From contig NC_014313.1 of NCBI RefSeq assembly GCF_000143145.1, positions 3,534,001 through 3,598,000 on the forward strand: a stretch of 64,000 nucleotides of DNA, in the 5' to 3' direction. Positions 8,084-16,738 of the stretch are shown in pieces; within the stretch, counting starts at the first letter, position 1, and each line of letters starts with the position of its first letter. This DNA comes from Hyphomicrobium denitrificans ATCC 51888. GTDB taxonomy: Bacteria; Pseudomonadota; Alphaproteobacteria; Rhizobiales; Hyphomicrobiaceae. The notes beneath the pieces were generated by a model, which did no database searches, was not told the origin of the DNA, and worked only from the letters and a program-made list of their open reading frames with translations. A program made the translations under genes and the position numbers.

Positions 8084-8599
8084 ATGCCCCTCACCCGCGA
8101 CGAGCTGCTGCTCCGCCTCAACGATCTTGATATCAGGACGACCACGATCGATCATCCGGCCGTCTTCACGGTGGCGGAAAGCGAGACGGTCGAGATCCCG
8201 TTGCCTGGGGCGCATACGAAGAACCTGTTCCTCAAGGACGATCGGAGCCGTCTTGTCCTCGTCATCGCGAAAAGCGCGACGGTGGTTGATCTCAAGGGGC
8301 TCGGCAAGCGTTTAGGGATGGGGCGCTTTTCGTTCGGAAAGCCCGACCTGCTGATGTGTACGCTGGGCGTCACGCCGGGGTCGGTCACGGCGTTCGCCGT
8401 CGCAAACGATGTCGAGGGGCGTGTCACCGTGGTCGTGGATGAGACGCTAATGGAGCATGACAGCGTCAACTGTCACCCCCTGGAAAATACGGCAACGACC
8501 AACATTGCTTGTGAAGACCTTTTGCGGTTCATTCGATCCACTGGCCATGAGCCCCGCGTCATGGCGTTGACCGCCGCAGACGCTGTGGCGAGGAGTTGA
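8084..8599 (+). CDS. Prolyl-tRNA editing protein (ProX / YbaK domain)
   Basis: This 171-residue free-standing trans-editing domain of the YbaK/ProRS-associated family hydrolyses mischarged tRNA(Pro), most likely Ala-tRNA(Pro) in this branch. Visible features are IDHPAVFTVAESE near the N-terminus, the conserved lysine segment TKNLFLKDD, and the glycine-rich TLGVTPGSVTAFAV. The open frame runs upstream to 7562 across the antisense of the tRNA, so I chose the ATG at 8084, where homology to the family begins. The stop is 5 bases before the ATG of the thioredoxin-TPR gene. Confidence 0.9.
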   Translation: MPLTRDELLLRLNDLDIRTTTIDHPAVFTVAESETVEIPLPGAHTKNLFLKDDRSRLVLVIAKSATVVDLKGLGKRLGMGRFSFGKPDLLMCTLGVTPGSVTAFAVANDVEGRVTVVVDETLMEHDSVNCHPLENTATTNIACEDLLRFIRSTGHEPRVMALTAADAVARS

Positions 8600-8604
8600 G
8601 ACTT

Positions 8605-9519
8605 ATGGAATTCGGCACGAAAAAGTCTGGCCCGGGAGCTGCTGCTGCCGGGGACGTCATCAAGGATACGACGACGGCGTCGTTCAAGGTGGATGTGATC
8701 GACGCGTCCAAGTCGGTACCGGTGATCGTCGATTTCTGGGCGTCGTGGTGCGGCCCGTGCAAGCAGCTGACGCCGCTGATCGAAAAAGTCGTGCGCAGCT
8801 ACAGCGGCAAGGTTCGGCTGGCGAAAGTCAATGTCGACGAAAACCAGGCAGTTGCGGCGCAGCTTCGCGTTCAGTCGCTGCCGACGGTCTTGGCGTTTCG
8901 GGACGGCCAGCCGATCGACGGGTTCGTCGGTGCGCAGCCGGAGAGCGCCATCAAGGCGTTCGTCGATCGCCTGATCGCGGACGATGCCGACCTCGGTCTT
9001 GGTGAACTCCTGAAGTCCGCTGAAGACCTTATGGAGCAAGGCGATCTGCAGGCGGCAGCGGAAATCTTCGCGACCGTTCTGCAGGAGGACCGGGCCAATG
9101 CCGAAGCGCTGGCAGGGCTCGCGTCCTGTTATCTGCGCAGCGGCGATGCCACTCGCGCGAAGCAGACGCTGGCTCTGGTGCCGCCCGACAAGCGTGAGGT
9201 CGCAGCCGTCCGCAGCGTCGAAGCCGCGGTGCTGCTCGCCGAGAAAGGTTCGTCAGCCGGCGATCTTTCGGCGCTCAAGCGACGGCTTGCAGAAAATCCC
9301 GAGGATCATCAAGTACGTTATGACCTCGCCGTCGGGCTTGCGGCCAACGGCGAACGCGGCGAAGCCCTTGAACTTCTGCTTGATCTCGTCAGGATGAACA
9401 GCCAGTGGAATGAGGAGGCGGCGCGCAAGCAACTTTTGCAGTTCTTCGATGCCTGGGGTCCGAAAGAGCCGCTTGTGAATGACGGACGCCGCAGATTGTC
9501 GTCCATCCTGTTTCGTTGA
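8605..9519 (+). CDS. cnoX: CnoX/YbbN-type thioredoxin-TPR co-chaperone
   Basis: The protein is 304 residues. An N-terminal thioredoxin domain has the active site WCGPC at 48-52, the cis-proline segment SLPTVLAF and GAQPES. A C-terminal TPR-like helical half begins at LMEQGDLQAAAEIFATVLQED. This architecture is that of the chaperedoxin CnoX (YbbN), which holds unfolding proteins for DnaK and GroEL. The intact CxxC suggests that it keeps redox activity, unlike E. coli YbbN. The ATG at 8605 is preceded by AGGAG (8591-8595); a TTG at 8596 is in frame but less likely. Confidence 0.93.
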   Translation: MEFGTKKSGPGAAAAGDVIKDTTTASFKVDVIDASKSVPVIVDFWASWCGPCKQLTPLIEKVVRSYSGKVRLAKVNVDENQAVAAQLRVQSLPTVLAFRDGQPIDGFVGAQPESAIKAFVDRLIADDADLGLGELLKSAEDLMEQGDLQAAAEIFATVLQEDRANAEALAGLASCYLRSGDATRAKQTLALVPPDKREVAAVRSVEAAVLLAEKGSSAGDLSALKRRLAENPEDHQVRYDLAVGLAANGERGEALELLLDLVRMNSQWNEEAARKQLLQFFDAWGPKEPLVNDGRRRLSSILFR

Positions 9520-9530
9520 GAAGAGCACGC

Positions 9531-10232
9531 GTGCCTGCGGAGATGAATTTGACGCTTACTGAACGTTACGCGCGGCCGGCGGATCTGCCGGCGAGGATTC
9601 CCATCTTTCCGCTTCGCGGCGCAATCCTGCTGCCACGCGCAACCTTGCCGCTCAACATCTTCGAGCCGCGCTATCTCGAAATGATCGATGACGCGATGTC
9701 GAGCGCGCGTGTCATCGGTATCCTGCAGCCGATGCTCGCGGATGACGAAGATCAGGAAAGCCCGCTCGACAAGGCTGCGAAGCTGCGCGCCGTCGGCTGT
9801 GCGGGGCGGGTGACGTCGTATCAGGAACTCGACGATGGCCGGCTGATCATCACGCTGACCGGCATCACGCGGTTCGAATGCGTCGGGGAAGCCGAAACGG
9901 ATAAGCCGTATCGCATCATGAGCGTCAGCTATGACCGCTTTGCCAGCGATTTGACGGAAGGGCTCGGAGAAGAGCTTGTCGACCGGAAGAACCTGCTGCG
10001 TGTGCTGAAGACCTATCTCGAGGTCAACCGTTTGAAGACGGATTGGGCGACGATCCAGCGCGCCTCGAACGAGTTTCTCATCAACGCGCTGTCGGTGATG
10101 TGCCCCTATGGGCCGGAAGAAAAACAAGCGCTGCTCGAAGCGAAAGATTTGAAATCGCGTGCCGAGGTGCTGGTCGCGCTCGCCGAAATCGATCTGGCTT
10201 CGAACGGCAGCAGCGGATCGACGCTGCAGTAA
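9531..10232 (+). CDS. LON substrate-binding (LAN) domain protein
   Basis: The 233-residue protein consists of one Lon N-terminal-like domain without an ATPase or protease part. The signature is [34 protein letters not shown] near the N-terminus, then GCAGRV and a C-terminal helical region. Stand-alone LAN-domain proteins are conserved in alphaproteobacteria, but their role is not established. I chose the GTG at 9531 because GAGAAGAG lies 5-12 bases before it; an ATG at 9543 has its purine run directly adjacent. The gene follows cnoX by 11 bases and precedes a Trm112-like gene, so the three probably form one operon. Confidence 0.88.
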   Translation: MPAEMNLTLTERYARPADLPARIPIFPLRGAILLPRATLPLNIFEPRYLEMIDDAMSSARVIGILQPMLADDEDQESPLDKAAKLRAVGCAGRVTSYQELDDGRLIITLTGITRFECVGEAETDKPYRIMSVSYDRFASDLTEGLGEELVDRKNLLRVLKTYLEVNRLKTDWATIQRASNEFLINALSVMCPYGPEEKQALLEAKDLKSRAEVLVALAEIDLASNGSSGSTLQ

Positions 10233-10261
10233 GATACTGGAACCGCGCGAGGTTGCCTGAC

Positions 10262-10489
10262 GTGGCCTTGGATGTAGAGAACGACGATGAGCAGGCGAGC
10301 GCAGTCGATCCGAAGCTCCTCGAGCTTCTTGTCTGTCCTCTGACGAAGACGCGGCTGATCTATGATGCTTCCACGCGAGAGTTGATCAGCAAAGCGGCCG
10401 GTCTCGCATTTCCAATTCGCAATGGCGTTCCGTTGATGATCGAGGACGCGGCGCGTCCGTTGACGGATCGCGATCTGCAAAAGCGCTAG
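10262..10489 (+). CDS. Trm112-like protein (UPF0434 / YcaR family)
   Basis: The protein is 75 residues, starting at GTG 10262, with GAGG 9 bases upstream deciding the start. The family signature is [14 protein letters not shown], then an [19 protein letters not shown] tail. In eukaryotes and archaea Trm112 activates methyltransferases; the bacterial role is less clear. Only one cysteine of the usual zinc ligands is visible, as in YcaR. It ends the cnoX–LON–Trm112 unit. Confidence 0.88.
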   Translation: MALDVENDDEQASAVDPKLLELLVCPLTKTRLIYDASTRELISKAAGLAFPIRNGVPLMIEDAARPLTDRDLQKR

Positions 10490-10647
10490 TCGAAGTTGGC
10501 TTCATGTCGGCAGCGCGCTGATTGCGGCTACGATTTCAAAGAAATTGGTCATAAAGTTTGATCATTTTCGCCGCTTAACCAAGTCTCTTTAGACTCCATA
10601 AAACATGATCACCGACTGTCCCGCACTGCATCCGAGGGGCAGCGGTT

Positions 10648-12603
10648 TTGTTTCAAAAGCTTTTGCATACGCGCTTTGATGATTGGCGGCCGCTCAGCCG
10701 TGCGATCGCGTTCGCACAAGGCGCGCTTGCTTCTCGCCGCGTCGCTCTGGCCTTCGCGTCGACGGGAGTCGTCGCTGCAATTTTGGGTATCGCCCGCGAA
10801 TGGGTGGCGCTCGATGAAGGGATGCCGCTGATCATCGGCGGCGTCATTCTCCTCTCGCTCAGCTCCATGTGCGGCTTTGTTCGAGCCGCTGAGATGGATC
10901 GCGGCGCCATTGGCCGCGCGGACGATCTGAGTGGAAAGGAAGCGGACGTTCTCGAAGATGCGCAGGATGCGCATTGGGAATTCGCGGACCGCGCTTCGCA
11001 GTATCGTGAGCTCCTCGACGTGCAACGCGATTTCGTCGTCCGCCGTTCGGCTGATGGACGTTTGGTGTTTGCAAATCGGGCCTTTTGCGAAGCATTCGGT
11101 GTTCGCAGCGAAGCTCTCCTCGGCTCCAAGTTCGAGCCGCCCGTGCTGGCGGAGGACGATTGCTCCGAGGCTGTCGCTTACGATTGCCGTGGCGCGCAGC
11201 TCGTCCATACGCAGAAGGGCCAGCGCTGGATCGCGTGGGACTTTCAGGAAATCAAAGGCCAAGAAGGCAGTGTCGAATTTCAAGGCGTCGGGCGAGACAT
11301 CACGGTCGAGCGCGGCGTCGAACGCGAGCTGAAGGACGCGCGCAATCAGGCCGAGATGGCGAGCCGCGCCAAATCGCGATTTCTTGCGACGATGAGCCAT
11401 GAGATCCGCACGCCGATGAACGGCATCCTCGGAATGATCAGCCTCATGCGCGATACGCAACTCGACGCCGAGCAACGGACGTGCGCGCGCATCGTCGAAG
11501 ATTCCACGCGAGCATTGCTTAATCTGGTCGACGACATTCTGGATTTCTCCAAGATCGAAGCGGGTAAGCTCGAGCTTGGAAGCAGGCCGTTTTCGCTCAA
11601 GATGTGCGTGGCGCAAGCGATGCAGCTTCTGGCGCCGAGTGCGGCAGCAAAACGTCTGTCGTTCACATCTACACTGACGAACGACGTGCCGGAGTGGGTG
11701 ATCGGCGATGAAATGCGCGTCCGTCAGATCGTGCTCAACTTGCTGTCGAACGCGATCAAGTTCACCGAAACGGGTGGCATTGGTGTCTGTGTTTCACTGG
11801 CGCCGGAGAACGGCAAATCCGGCGGCGACTGCGAGATTGCGATCAAAGTCACCGATACCGGCGTCGGACTACCGGCCGAATTCATTTCGCATATGTTCCA
11901 GGAGTTCGAGCAAAGCTCGATCACGATGGCACGTCATCCCGGCGGTACGGGGCTGGGGCTTGCGATCTCGAAACGTCTTGCGCAGGCGATGGGAGGCGAC
12001 ATTCTCGCGGAGTCCGGCGCCGATCGAGGCGCATCTTTCACGGCTGTCCTTCGGTTTGGGATTGCCGAGCAGCCGGAATTTCAAAGTCCTGTAGCGCTCG
12101 TCCCGCGACTGCCTGTCGGAGCGGAAAGCAGGAGCGTCGCGACGGATGTTGCGCCGATGCTCAACGTTGGCGGCAGTTTCAACGTGCTCATTGCCGAGGA
12201 CAATCCGATTAACGCGCTGCTCGCGCGGAAGATCGTTGCGCGTGCGGGCGGAACATCGACGATCGTCGGCAACGGCCGTCTCGCGATTGGCGCCATGCGT
12301 GAGACGCTTTTCAACCGGCAGCCTGCGTTCGATCTCGTTCTGATGGATGTTCTGATGCCCATCGTCGACGGCCTGACGGCGGCGCGGGCGATCAAGGATC
12401 TCTTCCACGAGCGGAGGCATTCGGGAGCCGTTTGTCCGCCGATCGTGGCGCTCACGGCCAACGCTTTCGCGGAAGACCGCGAGCGCTGCTTTGCCGCTGG
12501 AATGGACGACTATCTCGCCAAGCCCTTCGAAGCTTGCCAGTTGCACGACGTGCTGTTGCGCTGGATGCCGCAGCGCGCCGAAAATGCGTCGCCTGCGGCC
12601 TAG
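10648..12603 (+). CDS. Hybrid sensor histidine kinase with PAS and receiver domains
   Basis: This is a 651-residue membrane signalling protein. Two hydrophobic helices lie at about 30-80, then a PAS-like domain (residues about 115-220, FANRAFCEAFGV). A HisKA domain has phospho-acceptor H251 in MSHEIRTPMNGILGM, and a HATPase has LNLLSNAIKFTETGG, DTGVGLP and GTGLGLAIS. A C-terminal receiver has DNPIN and phospho-acceptor D567 in LMDVLMP. Phosphate would pass from H251 to D567 and onward to an unknown phosphotransferase. The TTG at 10648 is preceded by GAGGGG 8 bases upstream. The ligand and partner are unknown; the gene is conserved next to olsB and mutS in the order. Confidence 0.92.
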   Translation: MFQKLLHTRFDDWRPLSRAIAFAQGALASRRVALAFASTGVVAAILGIAREWVALDEGMPLIIGGVILLSLSSMCGFVRAAEMDRGAIGRADDLSGKEADVLEDAQDAHWEFADRASQYRELLDVQRDFVVRRSADGRLVFANRAFCEAFGVRSEALLGSKFEPPVLAEDDCSEAVAYDCRGAQLVHTQKGQRWIAWDFQEIKGQEGSVEFQGVGRDITVERGVERELKDARNQAEMASRAKSRFLATMSHEIRTPMNGILGMISLMRDTQLDAEQRTCARIVEDSTRALLNLVDDILDFSKIEAGKLELGSRPFSLKMCVAQAMQLLAPSAAAKRLSFTSTLTNDVPEWVIGDEMRVRQIVLNLLSNAIKFTETGGIGVCVSLAPENGKSGGDCEIAIKVTDTGVGLPAEFISHMFQEFEQSSITMARHPGGTGLGLAISKRLAQAMGGDILAESGADRGASFTAVLRFGIAEQPEFQSPVALVPRLPVGAESRSVATDVAPMLNVGGSFNVLIAEDNPINALLARKIVARAGGTSTIVGNGRLAIGAMRETLFNRQPAFDLVLMDVLMPIVDGLTAARAIKDLFHERRHSGAVCPPIVALTANAFAEDRERCFAAGMDDYLAKPFEACQLHDVLLRWMPQRAENASPAA

Positions 12604-12682
12604 ACGGCTCGTTAAAAATCTCAAAACTGTCACGGAATCATGCTAGCTCCGACGCCGGGAGTCAGGTGAGGAAGGTGCGGCG

Positions 12683-13651
12683 ATGTGGCAGCCTATTGCG
12701 GCTCGCGAGAAGCGGCGCGCAGGATTGCCGGTAAAGTTTCTGGCGGGTTTTGGAGCCCTCGAGGCGCTTAAGAGCTCTTCTCGAGGCATCAAGGCTTTGT
12801 CCCGCAACATCGAGCCCAAGGTTTACGGCCGCGTTGGAAATCTCGAAGTTCGGCTGGCGCGGACGTGGTCCGAGATCAAGCTGGCTCAGCGGCTCCGCTA
12901 TCAGGTGTTTTACGAAGAGATGTCAGCGACGCCGTCGCGGCTGGCGCAGTTCCGCCGTCGTGACGAGGACGCCTACGACGCCATCTGCGATCATCTGCTG
13001 GTCGTCGATCTCGATCAGACGAAACCGGCGCGCGGTGGATTGCCGGAGCGGCCGAAGGTCGTCGGTACGTACCGCATCCTTCGCCAGGAGGTCGCGGAGC
13101 GCGGACCCGGATTCTATTCGGCGAGCGAGTACGACATTTCGGCGTTGCTCAACGCCAAATCGCGCACGCACCGCTTCATGGAACTCGGCAGATCGTGCGT
13201 GCTCGCGCCCTATCGCAGCAAGCGTTCGGTCGAACTGCTCTGGCACGGCCTTTGGACCTATGTGCGCGAAAACGGCATCGACGTGATGATCGGCTGCGCC
13301 AGCTTCGAGGGCGTCGATCTCAAGGAGCACGATCTCGCGCTCAGCTATCTGCATCATCACGCGTTGGCGCCAGAGGAATGGCGCTGCCGTGCGCGCGACG
13401 AACTCTATATCCCCATGAACCGCGTGCCGATCAGTTCCGTCGATATGAAGTCGGCGCTGAAGGCGATGCCGCCGCTGATCAAGGCCTATCTCCGGCTTGG
13501 CGCATACGTCGGCGATGGCGCGGTGATCGACCGGCAATTCGGTACGACGGACGTCATGATCATCATGCCGGTCGCGAAAATCGATCCTCGTTATTTCGAG
13601 CATTACGGAGCGCCGGCCGAGACCAAGAGCCGGATTGCGGCCGACGCCTGA
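12683..13651 (+). CDS. olsB: L-ornithine N-alpha-acyltransferase OlsB-like (GNAT)
   Basis: The 322-residue protein is of the COG3176 ('putative hemolysin') type. The acyltransferase core has LEVRLARTWSEIKLAQRLRY, QVFYEEMSATPS, RRRDEDAYDAICDHLLVVD and the ELGRSCVLAPYR region. In rhizobia OlsB moves a 3-hydroxyacyl group from ACP to ornithine, the first step of phosphate-free ornithine lipids. The partner O-acyltransferase OlsA is not identified here; plsC at 26024 is a family member. GAGGAAGG precedes the ATG at 12683. Substrate specificity is inferred from the family. Confidence 0.8.
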   Translation: MWQPIAAREKRRAGLPVKFLAGFGALEALKSSSRGIKALSRNIEPKVYGRVGNLEVRLARTWSEIKLAQRLRYQVFYEEMSATPSRLAQFRRRDEDAYDAICDHLLVVDLDQTKPARGGLPERPKVVGTYRILRQEVAERGPGFYSASEYDISALLNAKSRTHRFMELGRSCVLAPYRSKRSVELLWHGLWTYVRENGIDVMIGCASFEGVDLKEHDLALSYLHHHALAPEEWRCRARDELYIPMNRVPISSVDMKSALKAMPPLIKAYLRLGAYVGDGAVIDRQFGTTDVMIIMPVAKIDPRYFEHYGAPAETKSRIAADA

Positions 13652-13897
13652 GCGGCTGCGGCGAAAGTTCGCCGGGCGGCCGCGCAAATCTGCAACAGGC
13701 CTTGGCAGCGTGAATTCGGCGTTTGCCGCTTCCCGCGGTGTTTCCACAGCCCAAACACGCGCGAGAGCGCTCTGGATAGCCGGGGTCAGGCTTGTTGCCG
13801 TTCGACCGGCCGCAACCTATGCATAGCGCGGGGTCATTCCGGATCGTGGGCATATTCGTCCGGGTGGCCTTCAGGGCTAACCGGAACGTTTTTCAGA

Positions 13898-16738
13898 ATG
13901 TCGAAACCCGACGTGCAACGCCGTAACCGGCACGTTGAACCTGACGCGCCGACAGCGCCGCCGGAGGATGGCGCGAGCGCGGAAGCGGTGCGTGCAGCCG
14001 TTGTTGCCGACGCGACGCCGTCGATGGCGCAGTACCTCGAGATCAAGGCCGCCAATCCGAGCAGCCTGCTCTGGTATCGCATGGGCGATTTTTACGAGCT
14101 GTTTTTCGAGGACGCGGTCGCTGCATCGGAAGCGCTGTCCATCGTGCTGACCAAGCGCGGCAAGCATCAGGGCCAAGACATTCCGATGTGCGGCGTGCCC
14201 GTGCATCGGGCGGACGAATATCTGCAGCGGCTGATCAAGAAGGGCTATCGGGTCGCCGTTTGCGAGCAGCTTGAAGATCCGGCGGAAGCGCGCAAGCGCG
14301 GCGCCAAGGCCGTCGTCAAGCGCGATGTCGTTCGTCTCGTGACGCCGGGGACGGTGACGGAAGAAGCGCTGCTCGATGCCAAGGCGCGCAATTATCTGAC
14401 GGCGGTCTATTGCGAAACGCCGCACGAGATCGGAACGACCGACGCAGACGCGCGATTGGCGCTGGCGTCGCTCGACATTTCGACGGGCGAGTTCGAGGTC
14501 GGCGACGTCGCGGGCTCAGACCTCGTCGGCGAGTTGATTCGGTTGGCGCCGAGCGAGGTGATCGTTGCCGACGGCTTGCTCGGCGATCAGAATTTCGTTC
14601 GCGCGGTCGAGTATGCGGGCGGCAAGGTGACGCCCATTCCTGTGGCCTATTTCAATTCCGGTGCGGGTGGTCGCGATCTCAAAGCGTGCCTCGGTGTTGC
14701 CGATCTTTCAGCTTTCGGGGCATTTTCGGGTTCCGAGCTTGCGGCGATCGCGGCGGTTCTGAAATACGTCGATCTCACGCAAATGGGGCGGAAGCCGCTC
14801 ATCAATCCGCCGCGAAAAACGGCCGGAGCGCGTCTCTTCATCGACGCGGCGAGCCGGGCGAGTCTCGAACTCGTCAGGGCGGCATCTGGGGAAAAATCCT
14901 CGACGCTGCTTGCCGCGATGGATCGCACGGTGACGGGGGCCGGATCGCGCGAGCTTCAGGCGCGATTGTCCAGCCCGTTGACCGATCCGGCGGCGATCGA
15001 GGCGCGGCTCGATGCCGTTGCGTATCTGTTGAATGATCGCCGGCTTCTAGACGAGCTTCGCGCGACCCTTCGTTCCGCGCCCGATCTTGCGCGCGCATTA
15101 CCGCGTCTTGGATTCGGACGCGGCGGACCTCGCGATCTTGCCGCCGTGCGGGATGCGATCGGAGTCGCGCGGCGTGCAACTGCGCTTCTCGAGCAGTCTG
15201 CGCAGCCGCTCGGTCTACCGGCGGACCTCAAGTCTGTCTGTGTGCGTCTGGCACAGATTCCTGCCGATCTCGGCACGGCTCTGGAATCGGCGCTCGTGGA
15301 GGAGCCGCCGTTGCTTCGCCGCGACGGCGCGTTCGTGCGAGCGGGATTTAGCGGCGATCTCGATGCGGCGCGGGCTTTGCGCGATGACAGCCGCAAGGTG
15401 ATGGCCGAGCATGAAGCGCGTTACATCGAGGAAACCGGCGTTAAGACGCTCCGTGTCCGCCACAACAACATTCTCGGCTTTTTCATTGAGGTGACGCAGC
15501 TCAACGCCAAGCCGCTTCTCTCGCCGCCGCTGAGCGAACGCTTCCGGCATCGGCAAACGATGGCCAATGCGGTGCGCTTCGCGACCGCAGAGCTTCTCGA
15601 AACGGAAGGACTGATCGCTTCGGCAAGCGAGCGAGCGCTCAATCTCGAACAGGAGATTTTTACCGATCTTTCGGCGCACATCGGTGCGGCTGCCGGTGAT
15701 CTGGGGGCGGCTGCCGCGGCGCTTGCCGAACTCGATGTCTTCGCGGCGCTGGCGCAGCTTTCGCTCGAACAGGATTACGCGCGGCCGCAAATCGACGCGA
15801 GCATGGCTTTCGAGATCAGGGGCGGGCGGCATCCGGTCGTGCAGCAGGCGCTGGCGAAAAGCGGTGCACCGGCATTCATCGAGAACGACTGCGTTCTCGG
15901 TAGCGCGGCGCTCGAAACTCCGTCAGATGCCGCACGTACCGCTGATGCGCGCATATGGCTGGTCACCGGGCCGAACATGGCGGGCAAGTCGACGTTTCTC
16001 CGGCAAAATGCGCTGATCACCGTGATGGCGCAGATGGGGTCTTACGTTCCAGCGCGATCGGCGCACATCGGCGTGGTCGACAGGCTGTTTTCGCGCGTTG
16101 GCGCGTCCGATGATCTGGCGCGCGGTCGCTCGACGTTCATGGTGGAGATGGTCGAAACGGCTGCGATCCTCAATCAGGCGAGCGAGCGCTCGCTTGTCAT
16201 TCTCGACGAGATCGGACGTGGAACCGCGACGTTTGATGGATTGTCTATTGCGTGGGCGACGGTCGAATATCTGCATGGCGTCACGAAAGCGCGCGCATTG
16301 TTTGCAACTCACTATCACGAGCTGACGGCGCTCGCGCGCAAGCTCGACGGGATCGCCAATGTGACGATGGACGTCACCGAATGGCGCGATACGATCGTCT
16401 TCCTGCATAAGGTTAAGGCAGGCGCGGCCGATCGCTCCTATGGTATTCAGGTCGCTAAACTCGCAGGTCTTCCGAGCGCCGTCGTCGTCCGGGCGCGGGA
16501 AGTGCTCGATCGGCTCGAAAAGGCGGACCGCCGCCCGCGCACCGGTGATGATGGGCTCGAAGATTTGCCGCTTTTCTCGGCGGTGCGACCCAAAAGCGGT
16601 CTTAACGAGCGCGCGCCGTCAGCCGTTGAAAAGATGCTGCGAGCCATGCATCCTGACGAATTGTCGCCCAAAGCGGCGCTCGAGAAAATTTACGAACTGA
16701 AGGCGCTGGCTGAAACCGAGAAGAAGGCGCAGTCTTGA
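13898..16738 (+). CDS. mutS: DNA mismatch repair protein MutS
   Basis: This 946-residue protein recognises base mismatches and small loops. It has a disordered N-terminal extension of about 40 residues, then the mismatch-binding F65-Y-E67 motif in MGDFYELFF, connector and lever domains, and the ATPase with Walker A GPNMAGKS at 691-698 and Walker B (LVILDEIGRGTATFDG). A helix-turn-helix dimer region and a C-terminal tail follow. It is slightly longer than E. coli MutS (853) because of the N-terminal extension. The stop overlaps the glnD start. Confidence 0.98.
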   Translation: MSKPDVQRRNRHVEPDAPTAPPEDGASAEAVRAAVVADATPSMAQYLEIKAANPSSLLWYRMGDFYELFFEDAVAASEALSIVLTKRGKHQGQDIPMCGVPVHRADEYLQRLIKKGYRVAVCEQLEDPAEARKRGAKAVVKRDVVRLVTPGTVTEEALLDAKARNYLTAVYCETPHEIGTTDADARLALASLDISTGEFEVGDVAGSDLVGELIRLAPSEVIVADGLLGDQNFVRAVEYAGGKVTPIPVAYFNSGAGGRDLKACLGVADLSAFGAFSGSELAAIAAVLKYVDLTQMGRKPLINPPRKTAGARLFIDAASRASLELVRAASGEKSSTLLAAMDRTVTGAGSRELQARLSSPLTDPAAIEARLDAVAYLLNDRRLLDELRATLRSAPDLARALPRLGFGRGGPRDLAAVRDAIGVARRATALLEQSAQPLGLPADLKSVCVRLAQIPADLGTALESALVEEPPLLRRDGAFVRAGFSGDLDAARALRDDSRKVMAEHEARYIEETGVKTLRVRHNNILGFFIEVTQLNAKPLLSPPLSERFRHRQTMANAVRFATAELLETEGLIASASERALNLEQEIFTDLSAHIGAAAGDLGAAAAALAELDVFAALAQLSLEQDYARPQIDASMAFEIRGGRHPVVQQALAKSGAPAFIENDCVLGSAALETPSDAARTADARIWLVTGPNMAGKSTFLRQNALITVMAQMGSYVPARSAHIGVVDRLFSRVGASDDLARGRSTFMVEMVETAAILNQASERSLVILDEIGRGTATFDGLSIAWATVEYLHGVTKARALFATHYHELTALARKLDGIANVTMDVTEWRDTIVFLHKVKAGAADRSYGIQVAKLAGLPSAVVVRAREVLDRLEKADRRPRTGDDGLEDLPLFSAVRPKSGLNERAPSAVEKMLRAMHPDELSPKAALEKIYELKALAETEKKAQS

